A program made the position numbers and the translations under genes. Shown here in pieces: positions 37,501-52,500 of a DNA stretch of 64,000 nt. Origin of the DNA: Bubalus kerabau (lineage: Eukaryota; Chordata; Mammalia; Artiodactyla; Bovidae); the NCBI RefSeq assembly GCF_029407905.1, contig NC_073641.1, positions 15,731,001 to 15,795,000 on the forward strand, read 5' to 3'. The notes below the pieces were generated by a model that saw only the letters and a program-made list of their open reading frames with translations, was not told the origin of the DNA and ran no database searches. Each line of letters starts with the position of its first letter. The stretch's first letter is position 1.

Positions 37501-40500
37501 TCCCAGTGCACCAGCCCCAAGCATCCTGTATCCTGCATCGAACCTGGACTGGCGATTTGTTTCTTATATGATATTATACATGTTTCAATGCCATTATTCC
37601 AAATCATCCCACCCTCTCCCTCTCCCACAGAGTCCAAAAGACTATTCTATACATCTGTGTCTTTTTTGCTGTCTCGCATACAGGGTTATCATTACCATCT
37701 TTCTAAATTCCATATATAAGTGTTAGTATACTGTATTGGCATTTTTCTTTCTGGTTTACTAAAGACAATCTCTTTAACAAGTGGTGCTGGGAAAACTGGT
37801 CAACCACTTGCAAAAGAATGGAACTAGAACACTTTCTAACACCATACACAAAAATAAACTCGAAATGGATTAAAGATCTAAACTTAAGACCGGAAACTAT
37901 AAAACTCCTAGAGAACATAGGCAAAACACTCTCCGACATAAATCACAGCAGGATCCTCTATGACCCACCACCCAGAATATTGGAAATAAAAGCAAAAATA
38001 AACAAATGGGACCTAATTAAAATTAAAAGCTTCTGCACAACAAAGGAAACTATAAGCAAGGTGAAAAGACAGCCTTCAGAATGGGAGAAAATAGTAGCAA
38101 ATGAAGCAACTGACAAACAACTAATCTCAAAAATATACAAGCAACTCCTGCAGCTCAATTCCAGAAAAATAAATGACCCAATCAAAAAATGGGCCAAAGA
38201 ACTAAATAGACAGTTCTCCAAAGAAGACATACAGATGGCTAACAAACACATGAAAAGATGCTCAACATCACTCATTATCAGAGAAATGCAAATCAAAACC
38301 ACAATGAGGTACCATTTCACACCAGTCAGAATGGCTGCGATCCAAAAGTCTACAAGCAATAAATGCTGGAGAGGGTGTGGAGAAAAGGGAACCCTCTTAC
38401 ACTGCTGGTTGGCCATTTGTTTATTTTTTTTAAATCTTGGGTTTATGCTTGTCAAAGGCATTTTCCAATTTTAATTGTAATAGACTTTTCAAATGGATAT
38501 GCAATATTCTTGTAAAAACAAAAACAAACAAAAACAATACCGAAGGCATTTTAAAAAAAGCTACCATAATTTCTTGACTGGGTGACAATTACATGAGTTA
38601 TATGGATTTACACTTCACAGTATTTTGCTAAACTGAACACATATGTTTGTGTATTCTTCTCTATATATATTTATCACAAAGTATATTTATCAAAATAAGC
38701 AATCAAACCTTTTATTTTCTTTTAAAAGGCATGCAAAATCTTAAACAGATGAGTGATAACAAAAGCAATAACAACAAAGCAATAGCAATTTTTTTCTTCC
38801 CATCGATAGTACTTTTTCTTCAACGTACAGAGGAGTGAAAAATATATATAGTGTCATATCTAGATCTACATAACTCTCATTTCCCTATCCATACACACAG
38901 ATGCGTTAAAACAGTGGTTTTAAATTATTCTTTGATTATGGACTTTGAAAACTGTGTATTAATAAAAACTTCTAACTGCAATTTCAGTGACTCATGATTT
39001 CTCTGAAGGAAGCTTGGTCCACTTAACTCAAATCAATAATCCTTCATTTAAATATTTCTTTAGAAATCTGATATTATTGACACTTATTTTGTCTGGACTT
39101 TATAGTCATTTTATCCATCTTCTGGATTCTTGCATGTTTTGTCAAGGCATGAAAACCAAACAATTTTTTTTTTAAATAAAAACATTATACTGCCAATGAT
39201 AATTTCTGTTTTTATTTAACTTAGTCTGACTTTAGATTGCTAGTAACATGACAAATTCAAAAACATTAGGGTATTTGCTTTATTTGGAGTCTGTTTTTAT
39301 TGCAGATAAATAGCTGTAATTTCCTGGGGGCTGAGGTGGCAGGGGGAAGGCACCTAAACACAATTTCCCACCATCAGATTTAATACCTGAAACTTGAAGA
39401 ATTTTCTAAAATACATTTTTTCTCCACCCTGAGTCGTGTAACTCACTGCACACACCAAGCTGAAACAGAAAGATGTCTTAATAATTTCTGAATCATTTTC
39501 AATTTTGTTTTTTAATACTTAATCTACATTTCAACTCTATCAACAAATTTGAAAAATATACCAATGATGTGAAAGTGTAGTCAAATGAGGCTAGAGCAGG
39601 AAAAAAAGTTTCAGTAGATATAGATATATTTCCATGAACAAGAAAGCTATGATTAGTAAAATAAGATATACCATTTTTAAAGATGGAAGTCAGAAACTTT
39701 TTCTTCAAAAAGTGAAGCATGATCCAAAATAAATACCAGGATAACTAAACAGTTGAATATTAAAAATAAGTTCACATAAAGTAGAAGAAAATACAAATTA
39801 AAAAAAAAAATTCCAAGATGAGAAAAGGCTTTTTAATAAATCCAATGGAAAGGATGACCTCTACAAATTTACAAACTGGATAAATCAAAGACACTAAAAC
39901 AAAATTTAAAAAAGGACAACATATTGGGATAAAAGGCTTCTAACAATATCAACCTTTGTAGGCATAACATTAGTATCTCACTCAAAATAGGAGAAAAGAA
40001 TATATATATAAATCACAGTACCATGATATACTAACAAAAATGTGAAAATGTTCACCCTTACAAGTAGTCGAAGAAACAAATTACAAATTACAATAATGAG
40101 TTAAGATTTTTCCCCATCTTAGGATCTGGCAAAAATTCTTTCCAAGAAATAACACGGTTGTTGAGGGTTTAGAGAAACGGACTCTCTTTATACTGCTACT
40201 GGTTATAAAAATTGAGAAAACAATCCTTCAGGAAAGGAGTCTTAAAAATGCTTACATGCTTCTACAGTAAACCCATTTCAAGTGATCCATCACAGGAGAT
40301 ATTAAGGTGTTCATCACTGTGTTATTTATAACTGAACAAGCGGAAAGTTTAACATCAGAGTAAACAAATTACAGTACACAGTCCAAGCGTGTAGATAAAA
40401 TCATTTTAAGAATTTTTTCAAAGAATACTGACTCAAGTGGGAAACTGTTCTTGGTGCATTAAAAAAGATAAAACCATGGGGTAATTTTATCAAAATTTTA

Positions 40501-43500
40501 TAAAATATTATTTATTTATACGTATCTGTTATATATACACATAAAAAGACTGAAGTATACCAATATCTTAATAGTGGTTATGCTAGGAGGTGACATTATA
40601 GGTAATTTAATTTCTTTTTTATATTTGTACCTGGTACTAAACCAGGTGCTAGGGATTTAGAGTTGATCAAAACTCAACACCTGCTCTCCTAGTACTCACG
40701 GCTGGAAACAAAGTACAGATTTTGAAGCTAGATTTGAGCTCCATGCCATTATTTACTAGCTATTTAATTCTACAAAAGTCTCATTTTCTGTAAAATGGGG
40801 ATTTTACACATTTATTATCATTTCAATAAACTCAATTTCAACAAATGTTGACCACTATTTCTCTGCTAAATTCTGAGGATACAGACAACTTTGTGGAATT
40901 CATACTTTAATGGGAACAGCAGGCACTCAGTGAACAATTTCAAGTACAAAAGACATAGAAAAATATTTGAAGAAGTAAAATTAAACTAAACAAAATGACA
41001 CAGGCATTCCTTTATAAGAGAAGAATACATTTCAAGTTGTGGAGGAATTCAGAGGTAAAACAGTCCAATATAACCGCAGTGTAAAGTGGGAGCGAAGTAT
41101 GATGAAAGGTGGAACTAGAGTATTTGGTAAGGATTAGGTATGGAGAGCTCTGCAAAACCTATATAAAGTCAGAATTTCCTAAGGGTAATGGGAGATCACT
41201 GAAGTGTTAGGTGACTTATTCAAGATCACATAGTTAAATAAATGATTGAGCTAACATCTGAATTCCAGAAAATCTGACACCAAAGCTTATACCAACCACA
41301 GAATATGTATTAGTGTTAGTTGCTCAGTCATGTCTAACTTTATGGGATCCCATGGATTGTCTCCTCTGCTCATGGGATTCTCCAGGCAAGCAAACTGGAG
41401 TAGTCACTCTCTTCTCCAGAGGACCTTTCAGACCCAGGAATCAAACGTGGGTCTCCTGCATTGCAGGCAGACTCTTTACAGTCTGAGCCATCAAGGAAGC
41501 CCAAAATATACATTAAAAAGTGCCTAAACAGAACTTGTTACTAAAATGAATTAAATGATAGATAATATTATATGTACTTCTTTAAGACAACAAAGAGAAA
41601 CAGAAATGGTGATGTAAGAAGAGATGAAGAGAGGCTACTGAGAGATAATTAACAAGAATAGGACTTTGAGAATCAACTATATGTGGGAGTGGTAAGGCAG
41701 ATAGAGAAATCTAAAATTACTTTAGGTAGCTCTGAAATGTTCATTTTTGCCTCTCAGACAAAGAAAAACAGAGCATTCACATTCCAATACCTACACAGGC
41801 CAGGGATACAGAATTTGACATTTCTTTTTCCTCTCATAGTTTGTTTTATTTTGGTTCTCTACTTTTGAACTCTCAGGATAGAGTGTATTTATATAGTTAA
41901 ACCCAGAACTGAAAAGCTGTGAATTTAAAAATAAATGTTAACATCAGTTGTTAGCATTTCAAAAGAATAAACATACTCTACAAGTATTTTTAGAGTACCA
42001 CCTGGGTTTTAAAGGTTTGCAGCATGGATTTTTATTTTTCAGTCAGACTACAGATGCAAAAATAAAACTAGAGATAAATGAACATTTTTTTTCCCCTTAC
42101 ACAATAAACATTTTGTTTAAAGTCTGTTTCTGGCAAACATGTAAACATGGCACATAAAACTCCTGAAGAAATTTTCCAGGCTTGATAATAAGTGGAAATA
42201 AAGCAAAAATTTCAGATAAAGGCTTTTATACGTAAAAGCCTTTGAGATGCAGTAAAATTAATTCTTACATGTGTGTTCCAATTTCCTTTACTTCATGGTG
42301 TATGACATCATCAATACAACAATCGGGTTTAAGTTCAGCCACTGCAGCGTTAGAGGCTGAAAGATTCAAACGCTGAGAACTTGTCTGAAGATCAGCCTTG
42401 AAAGAAAGAGAGAATAAAATACAAGTGAACGTGGTTACCTACAGGCTGTGGGTGAGTATGGGTAGAAGGAATAGGGGAACAGAAGCAAGGCAGTAGGAAG
42501 GAGCAAGGAAAGGAGAGTGACACTTCTCTGTACACATCTCTCTGTAGAGATGTCACATTTCTCTGATGCTTAGAAAAGAGTAATGGTTCATACAAACACA
42601 CACCTGAAAATAAATAAATCAGCCCTGAAGTAGGGGGAATCCAAAATGGAATTCATACAGCATCAAATGAACCTAACTCTACTGCAAATGAACACAACCA
42701 TACCAAGGGGAAAGGAAAAGTAAGAACCAATTTAAGTTTGGCAAACAAAAGCTAAAAACAAAAAGAATGGCATACAAATGTTTTACTCTTGAACATCTGC
42801 TTTTTGGCAAGGGTACAGATTAGCATTTTAAAACTTCTATGTATATATCAGGTTTAAACAAAAAATATATACATTATGGGTAGCAAGAGACAGGTTTCAG
42901 ACCTTTGGAGACAAAAATGTACAAATAAGAAAAGTGATAAGGCTACAATGAAACCTTTGGTACTGGACTGGAATTTGGGGCATCCATATGAACCTATGGT
43001 TTAAAATTTATATATATACAGGTGAATATTATAGAAACATATACAGATGTGTACACATGTGTTAGTATATAGCACTAAAAGGTAAACAATCATTCAACAC
43101 AACATTAGAAGTCAGAAACCAATTGATTTGCAGAAGTAGAGATCAACATTAAAGTCATCAACTAAGAAAGAACCAGTTTCTCTAACTTAGCAACCTGCCC
43201 CCACTAAGTTACTTTCTACCACATTCCCTGCTAATTTCTTTTGTAACATTTATTAACCCTAACCTTATGATTTTTTGCCTACCTGTTTCTTTCCATCTCC
43301 CCTACCAAAAATGTAAGGTCTATTGAGAAGGCAATGGCATCCCACTCCAGTACTCTTGCCTGGAGAATCCCATGGATGGAGGAGCCTGGTAGGCTGCAGT
43401 CCATGGGGTCGCTAAGAGTCGGAGACGACTGAGCGACTTCACTTTCACTTTTTACTTTCATGCATCGGAGAAGGAAATGGCAACCCACTCCAGTGTTCTT

Positions 43501-46500
43501 TCCTGGAGAATCCCAGGGACGGGGGAGCCTGATGGGTTGCCGTCTATGGGGTCGCACAGAGTCGGACACGACTGAAGCGACTTAGCAGCAGCAGCAGCAT
43601 TGAGGTAGGAACCTCTTGTTTTCTCTTCTTCACCGCTATAACACGGTGCCTGGCACACAGTAAGTAATTAATAAAGGTTTGTCAAATAATGAAATTATGA
43701 TAAAACTTCAAGGCAAGTGTCAAGAAAAATACAGATAAAGCAAAGATCACGTTAAGTCACAGGGAGTGGAAGCGGTTTTACCTGTAAGAGCTAAGACTTT
43801 TAAAAAGATTTTGTTTAAAAAAATTCAGACTTTAGCAGTAAATTCTAACCTAACATTCTTAATGCAGGCACTTCAAAGTGGATATTTATTAGTGCCCTCT
43901 CTTTTGTTATTATATTCAGTTACTAAACAGTAGTAGTAGCTCACATTTATTGGGCCCCTACCATGTGCAAGGCCCTATTCTAAGCACATTACTCATTTGA
44001 CGCCTGCTACAAGCTTCAACAGTACGGGAACTGAGACCTTTCAGATGTACAAGCTGGATTTAGAAATGGCAGAGGAAACAGAGATCAAATTGCCAACATC
44101 TGTTGGACATAGAAAAAGCAAGGGAATTCCAGAAAAATATTTACTAAGGCTTCACTGACTACACTAAAGCCTTTGACCGTGTGGATCACAACAAACTGTG
44201 GAAAATTCTTAAAGAAATGGGAATACCAGACCACCTGATCTGCCTCTTGAGAAATCTGTATGCATGTCAAGAAGCATAAGTTAGAACCAGACATGGAACA
44301 ACAGACTGGTTCAAAATTGGGAAAGGAGTACATCAAGGGTGTATATTGTCACCCTGTTTATTTAACTTATATGCAGAGTACATCATGTGAAATGCCAGGC
44401 TAGAGCAATCACAAGCTGGAATCAAGATTACTGTGAGAAACATCAACAACATGAGATATGCAGATGATACCACCCTAACGGAAGAAAGTGAAGAGAAACT
44501 AAAGAGCCTCTTGTTTAAGGTGAAAGAGAGTGAAAAAGCTGGCTTAAAAATCAACATTCTAAAAACTAAGATCATGACATCTGGTCCCATTACTTCATGG
44601 CAAATAGATGGGGAAAAGGGGAAAAAGTTGCAGATTTTATTTTCTTGGGCTCCAAAATCACTGCAGATGGTGACTGTAGCCATGGAATTAAAAAGATGCT
44701 TACTTCTTGGAAGAAAAGCTATGACAAACCTAGACCGAGTATTAAAAAAGCAGAGACATCACTTTGTCAACAAAGGTCTGTACAATCAAAGCTATGGTTT
44801 TTCTAGTAGTCATGTACAGATGTGAGAGTTGGCCCACGAAGAAGGCTGAATGCAGAAGAATTGATGCTTTCAAGCTGTGGTACTGGAGAAACTTTAGAGT
44901 CCCTTGGACAGCAAGATCAAACCAATCAATCCTTAAGGAAATGAACCCTGAATATTCATTTTGGAAGAACTGATGGGTGAAGCTGAAGCGCCAACACTTT
45001 GGCCTGATGCAAAGAGCTGACTCACTAGAAAAGACCCTGATGCTGGGAAAGATCGTGGGCAGGAGGAGAAGGTGGCAACAGAGAATGAGATGTTTGGATC
45101 CCATCACTGAATCAACGGACACAAGTTTGAGCAAATTCCAAGAGGTAGCGAAGGACACGGAAGTCTGGCATCCTTCAGTCCACGGGTCGCAAATAGTGGG
45201 ACACGACTTAGTGACTGAATAAATCCTGAAGAAGGTAATTGTACCATCCCTGTTTTACATACAAGTGAGAGAACACAGAAAGAACAACTCCCCGTAGGTT
45301 ATACAACTAATAAGCAACGAAACTAAAATTCAGAATTCTTTAACATTTTAGACATTAGAGAAGGAGGAGGGGAAGAAAAGAAAACAGTCAAACCCATGGG
45401 CTTTCTGTCCAGTTTGTTTCCCTATATTATCTGTTAAACATGAATCATAACTACAGTATGTATTATATATATAGCTAAACACTTATACCTTTTTCCTTTT
45501 TCATGTTATAACTGCTGCACTTAACATTTACTTCCTAATTACCACCAGGACTTTTCCAAGAATTGGAGATAAAGCAGTGAACAAAAGAGACCAAAATCTC
45601 TGTTCCTATGGAATTTAAATGTTTTGGGAAGATAATACAGAGTAAAGGAGGAATGGATGGCTGGCTTGAGGAAGGGGAATACAATTACAGGGTAGGTTTC
45701 ATGCTCCAAATTGGTTTTTGGATGAACAGGATTTAAAAAGGGATGTCTTCTCTTCTTCACCACTGTAACACAGAGCCTGGCACAGAGTAGGCAATTAATA
45801 AATATCAAATAATGAAATCAATGAAATTATGATAAAACTTCAAAGCAAATGTCAAGAAAAATACAGAGAAAGCAAAGATCACATTAAGTCATGGGGAGTG
45901 GCAGTGGTTTTGTCTGTAAGAACTAAAAGTTTTAAAAAGATTTTATTTAAAAAAGAAATCAGTTAACAAGCTTTCTGCAGTAAATTCTAACCTAATATTT
46001 CTTAATGCAAAGACTTCAAAGTGGGATATTTATTAGTATTGTCTCATTTGTTATTATAAATGCCACGTGAATACAGATTTGACAATGAATTTTTTTCTTT
46101 TTCAAGCTCTTTTTCTTTGTGAATATATCCAAGGTGTTTAACTGAGCTAGCATATTCTATCTGAGCTAGCATATTCTTTCTCTTGATTCTCAAAACTGTA
46201 AGAATCTTCTAACTGGCTTATTTCCTACAAACCATCCCATACAATGCTTTCATGTTAGCCTTCCAACACAAACCTCTGCTCAAAAGTCTCCACTGATTGC
46301 ACACTGTCTTAAAATAACCTCAGCCTTAGTCTGGCTTTCAAGATGCTCACTTACTGTGTGATTACTACCTATCTGTACAACCTTACTTGCTTTTACTAAG
46401 TGAATTCTGTTCACTGCTACAAGAACACATTACATATTCCTATGTTCCTGCTTCCAATCGCCACACCCCTCTTTCGTCTTTCCTTCTAAACCCTGCCATT

Positions 46501-49500
46501 CTTTCAAGACCTTCCTGTGTTCCCTCTCCTTCAACAGCCCTTCCTGAGTGATGCAATCCCCAGTGATGATCCCTCCTCTGAAATTCAACCTTTATTATGT
46601 TAATCATAAATCATTAACAGAAATTTAAATGCTCTTTACCTTTGGTATATTTTCTCATCCAAGCTATCACAAACTTTGAGGATAAGGAACAATGATTCTA
46701 TGCAAAGCATATCTTATAACTTAGGGTGTTCAATTAATACTTGCTAATAATAACAATTAAAAAGTCAGTATCGAACATGTATTTTAATGAAGTCTCAAAC
46801 ATTAAGAATAGAAATTAAAAAGTAAAAAAAAAAAAAATTATCCCCAAAAAGAATGCCACTTACTTTAACCAATATATCTTTTACAACTTGATTGCTATCA
46901 TTATGGACGCTGATATAACTGGAAAAGGTCTCTCCCAAAAATATATTCCTGTGAAATAAAATAAATTTTTAGACAGAAATCCATTCAAGTTTTATCACAA
47001 ATATTCTATTTATGCACCATTGAGAATATCAAATAGAGAAGTTACTAAAGGATAGTAATCCCTTCATGGATTACAGCCTTGTCATGGCAGAGTGGCTTCC
47101 GTAACTCAGGTGAAATACTATTTCAATATTTCTTTGTTTACACTAGGCTGCTCATTCATTATCTAGTGCAATTCAAAATACAGATTTAATCTATAAAGCA
47201 TGCTATGTAACTTGACCCTCAACTACTGCCAAAACTAACAGCCCTCCTAAAAATAAGTCATTGAAATCAGATCCACGTTAAAAGTCTTAAGATTTGTTAA
47301 TAAGGAGGCTACAAAAGGCAATATTTGAAATAACTTATGCCCTGAATCTAGAAGGGATCAAGTTATTGATCTCAGAGTATTTGTACCAATTTATTTTATT
47401 TTTCTAACTTATTCTAATCAAAATGACTAGTGGCATTACTTTATAAGTAGTGGCTCAGTCATGTCCTACTCTTTGCGACCCCATGGCCTACACAGTCCAT
47501 GGAATTCTCCAGGCCAAAATACTGGAGTGGGTAGTCGTTCCCTTCTCCAGGGGATCTTTCCAATCCAGGGATCAAACCCAGGTCTCCAGCATTGTAGGTG
47601 GATTCTTTACCAGCTGAGCCACCAGGGAAGCCCAAGAGTACTGGAGTGGATAGCCTATCCTTTCTCAGTGGATCTTCCCGACCCAGGAATTGAACAGGGG
47701 TCTCCTGCATTGCAGGCAGATTCTTCACCAGCTGAGCTACCAGGGAAGCCTAGTATATATTATATATAATGCATATTAACATATAAATGTATGTAGGTTT
47801 ATATAAAAATATTTTAATATGAACATTTTTTACATGAATATATTTGTAAGCTCTCAAGACACTAATCAATGACCACATTCTATAAACCTTTAAAAATTAT
47901 CTTGATTGCAAACAGAGTGGGACCAGGGGCTTTTACCTCAGTAATAATCTAGAATAAGAGAATAACTAGGAGCAAGACAGGAATAAAACATTTAGAGTTC
48001 CTACTAAGCTGACAAGTCCAATAACTTATGATGGTAAAGGGCTGTGAAGGTGAAGAAAAGAGCTGATTCTGAAGACACTGAGACTGAATCCTTTAAAATA
48101 AAGGAATACACAGGCATTTAAAAAGATCTATAGGCTTGTCTGCTGGCTCAGTTGGTAAAGAATCTGCCTGCAATGTAGGAGATGCAGGCTTGATCCCTGG
48201 GTAGGGAAGATATCCTGGAGAAGGAAATGGCAACCCACTCCAATATTTTGCATGGAAAATCCCATGGATAGAGGAGCCTGGAACCACAGTCCATGGGGTC
48301 ACAAAGAATTAGACATGACTTAGCAACTAAACCACAACCACCAAAGAAGAAAGTTAAAATTCTACCACCCTAGGAACCACTATTAACACTTTGGTATGCA
48401 TTTATTTAAAAAAAAAAAAAAAAAAAACCAGAATCAAATAGTACAATTTCTGTTGTTTTTTTTTCCAACCACTTAAATGTATCATGAGCATTTTTCCATC
48501 CTATAGTCATCTTTTGAAAACATGATTTGTAATGGCTTCAGAGTGCTATTGTGTTTCAAACGTGAGCATACGATTCTTACCCAAAATTCTGTGGTAAGGT
48601 CAACATTTCTCCCAACATTAAAATTTCTGCACCATTTACAGTTGAAGGATCATCTCTCATAAGTTGGTTAAAGAGATCTCCTGTAGAAAGAGAAAAACAT
48701 CAAATTCTAACATTGATCTTGTAAATAACTTTTATTTATGTGAAGAAAGTTTTGAGAGATATCAAAAAAAAATAATGTCACAACAAAAATTATATTTAAA
48801 AAAATCTAATTTCTAATCTTCATTACAACAATGCACACCAAAAAACTCTGTTTCTACAGAAAATGAACACTTTAGGGACGAAGGAAAATGTAGGTCATGA
48901 GATATAAAATATAGAAGCTCCAATAATTTTTAATAAAGGGAATGCTAACATACATTGATGGAACATGTGAGGATAAACAAAATTTTAAAAGTATTATTAC
49001 AAGGAATGTGTTTTTACTAAAACTAAAAGTCTCTGTTGCCATGGGATATCAATAGTATCTTGATTTATAGATTATGAGTGAGACTTACTGCCCAGATGGC
49101 CACATTTACATGTACAAAAACAAGCAATGAAGGATACAGCAAAGAGTTAGTGTAAGATTGGCAAGGCTAGGCTTATCCCCAAGGTAATACAACTCTTGCC
49201 TAGGTACAAGAAGAATAAAGCATGTGTCATACCAGGTAAGTCTTTCTCTTCACATGTTACTGGAATATTGGTGAATAAAGTAGGTTTGGTCAACCGCATT
49301 ACTGTCAATTAGAAAAGTAGGGAAAAAAAGAAAGAAGATATTAATATTTTATGCCAGTGTTCCCAAGTTGAATGTATGAGGTTAATCAATTTTATACTAC
49401 GGTAAAATATAATCTAAATACGACCTAAACTTAGTATAATATTAAGTATTTCCCAAGATTACTATACAGCAATAATTTACTAAAAATGTTAATATGTAAC

Positions 49501-52500
49501 AATAAGAATTTAATATATGACAAAGAGAACAATTTTGCTTTTACTTACAATCCAAGGAATTATAAAAATCATATGCAAATGTAATATGTCTCATTATACA
49601 AAAAGTAGAAAATAAAAGAATTTGAAAACTTAAGGTATAGTAGGAGAATAGACTTTAACAAGATCCTGAGTAACTTCACTGTAAACAATACCAACAAATT
49701 ATTATTAACCAATATTAGTCTGACAGGGAAAAATGTTAGGATGCGCTATTTTGAATATCAAACAATGCTTTTATGCAAAAAGGATTTTTGTAAACTTTAT
49801 CCATGTGTTATAATCATGGATCACTGAAGTTCAGTAAGTAGCCCTTTAAGTAATATTAATTCTCTGTAAACATTATGAAAGTACCAGTAAATGTGTAGGT
49901 TTATAGAATTCCAACCAAAACTAGTATTTGTTCGTGGAAAATGACAAAATGTATCTAAAGTTTATCTAGAAAAACAAAAATAAGCTATAGAAATTCATAG
50001 GAAACAATGAGAAAAAACTGGACATAACAGACAGCAAAACATGCAAGTCAATAATCAACTAATAGGCTTATTAATATAAGACCATACAGATATGTTAGAG
50101 AATTTTAAGAAGCCAAACCAATCAACACTATGAGGTATTAGGAAACTGGCTCACTATCTGGGAAAATGAAATTTAGTTTACCTTTCAAATATCAAATACT
50201 GTATGTATCAAATAATAGACAAAAATTAAGTAATAGAGAACCAGAAAAAGTGAAAATTTATTACATCTAATCTAGCAAGGATAGGACGTTCTAATTAAAA
50301 AATCTTTTTCAATTATTTCCAAAGATTGACTTTTCACCACATCAAAATAAAGACAAACATATAGAAGTAAAAATCATACAAACTCTATTACAGAAAATGA
50401 ATCCTAGAACTTTTATTAAATGTTCATTCGAATCTAAAACCCAAAACTCTACTGACGTAGGAGCTTCCCTGGTGGCTCAGTGGTCAAGAATTCACGTGCC
50501 AATGCAGGAAACATCGGTTCAACCCCTGATCTGGGAAGATCCCATATTCCACGGAGCAACTAAGCCTATGTGCCACAGCCATTGAGCCTGTGCTCTACAG
50601 AACTGAAGCCGCCACTACTGAAGCCTCTGCGCGCCTCTCTCAGCACCTTGTATTTATCACAATGTTTATTCACTTATTAGTTTATAGCAGTCCTATTCAA
50701 ACTCCTTGTCGTTTAAGCCCTTATGTATCATGTTCAGTTTTGTAGCCTTGCCACTTGAGACAGGTTCCAGCAGAATTAGCACCTCATCCTAATCCTCAAG
50801 TAAGTGGTATTTTTGAAGATTTAACTTTCATGAACTGAGGCCATTAAACGATGTTATAGTGAATAGATGGCTGCTGAGATAGTCAAAAAAAGCTAACCTT
50901 AAAATTTCTAAAGTCACTTGTGTAGTTGATATTTACTGAACATTTACTAGTGCCAGACTTTATGCTGAATACAAGTACTGACACATTTAATTCTCAAAAC
51001 TATAAGGTTGAAATTATCATTATCCTCCTATAACAGATAAGGATGGTGCCTTGAGAAGGTAATTTATATATAAAAGATTATAAAGCAGATAGATGCCAGA
51101 ATTAGACTCTGATGACTTCATTCTGCTCAAAAATAATTTTCCCTATTATTAATTATAAGTCCAGGGTCGTAAGCCTGAATGTTAAGTTTATTAGAAACAT
51201 CTCATGGGAATTCAAAGTCCATCTCTCTCTCAGAACATTAACCAGTTGTACATCAGTGACGTGGAAAAGAAGTGAATGGGGAAGTGTTTTAAACCTCTTT
51301 CACTCTTACTTTTAACTAGGAAAACAGAGTAAAACCTGAAGAGGATACAGGCATTTGATTTACACTTGATTATGAAATTCAGATTTCACCTAAAATTTTG
51401 TAAAAAAAAAAACACAAAACTTTTTAAAGTCTTCAATAAATTAAAATATTAAAAAAGGTAGGCTTGATGTTATTAATTAATGAATGAGGCTAGTTCAACT
51501 TGCACATACATTTATCTTGGCCAGAACATTAAAAAAAATTATGTCGAATCCTTAGAGATCTTAGCATATTTAGTTTTACCTGTCTAGTTCCTTAAGGCAT
51601 TCAATTTTGTGAACTGTGGAATAATCTGGGATATTTTGAGCAGATTAAATAAGTGAATCATTATGTAGGAACTCATCTGAGAAATTCATGTGATGCCCTT
51701 CACATCTGTTTTCTTGGAATGGATTAACATTTATAACATTGACAGAGAAAAATAAAATTATGGTATTGTTGCCTGTTTCCTAGACAGTAAATGCTTTGGG
51801 ATTCTCTGGGCCAGAATACTGGAGTGGGTAGCCACTCCCTTCTCCAAGGGGATTTTCCCAACCCAGGAATTGAACCAGGGTCTCCTGCATTGTAGGTGGA
51901 TTCTTTACCAGCTGAGCTACCAGGGAAGCCCCAAATGCTTTGGCATTTCACCAAATGCCCTCAGATTCACCTTCCTGTACATGTTTTTTTTTTCCTCAAT
52001 TTATTCACATTGATGACTTAACAGTGGAACCTACAAATATTGCTGAGCCCTACTATTAGTGCTAGAATCATCAGTCTTAAGGTTTTAAATACTCTTAAGA
52101 AGGCTTCAAAGATGTGGCAGTGGACTCTCAATTCTTTAAGTATTGTCTAGGAAGATGAGACATGAATTGCTTCTTCCTTTAAGATCATGACACTATTTGC
52201 AGTAAAATTCATTTTCCCAGTTCTGATTCACCTTTTCATTGTTTCTAAAGGGGAAGAAAGCAATTTATATAGAGTAAATTAGAGAAATTTACATCTGCCA
52301 CATATGAAGACAAAGAAGCTCTTTTTAATGTGATTCTTGAATTAAAGAGCTGCTCATAAGAAGCTCATAAGAAAATATTCCTAAGAATATTTTCAGTTCT
52401 GTGTATCATCATTTTAAAATAATAAGAATGTATTAGAAAAGAAACACTGTGGTCTATGTAAGTGACCCTGTCTTATGATTACTTAACTTTTAACCCTTGA

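Noticed and set aside
37818..38474. 218-codon open frame
   Set aside because: It is an L1 ORF2 C-terminal fragment inside a twin-primed L1 with target duplications, not a host gene.
44433..44825. 130-codon frame with a YADD reverse transcriptase motif
   Set aside because: Part of a 5'-truncated, frameshifted BovB LINE; no intact element or host gene.
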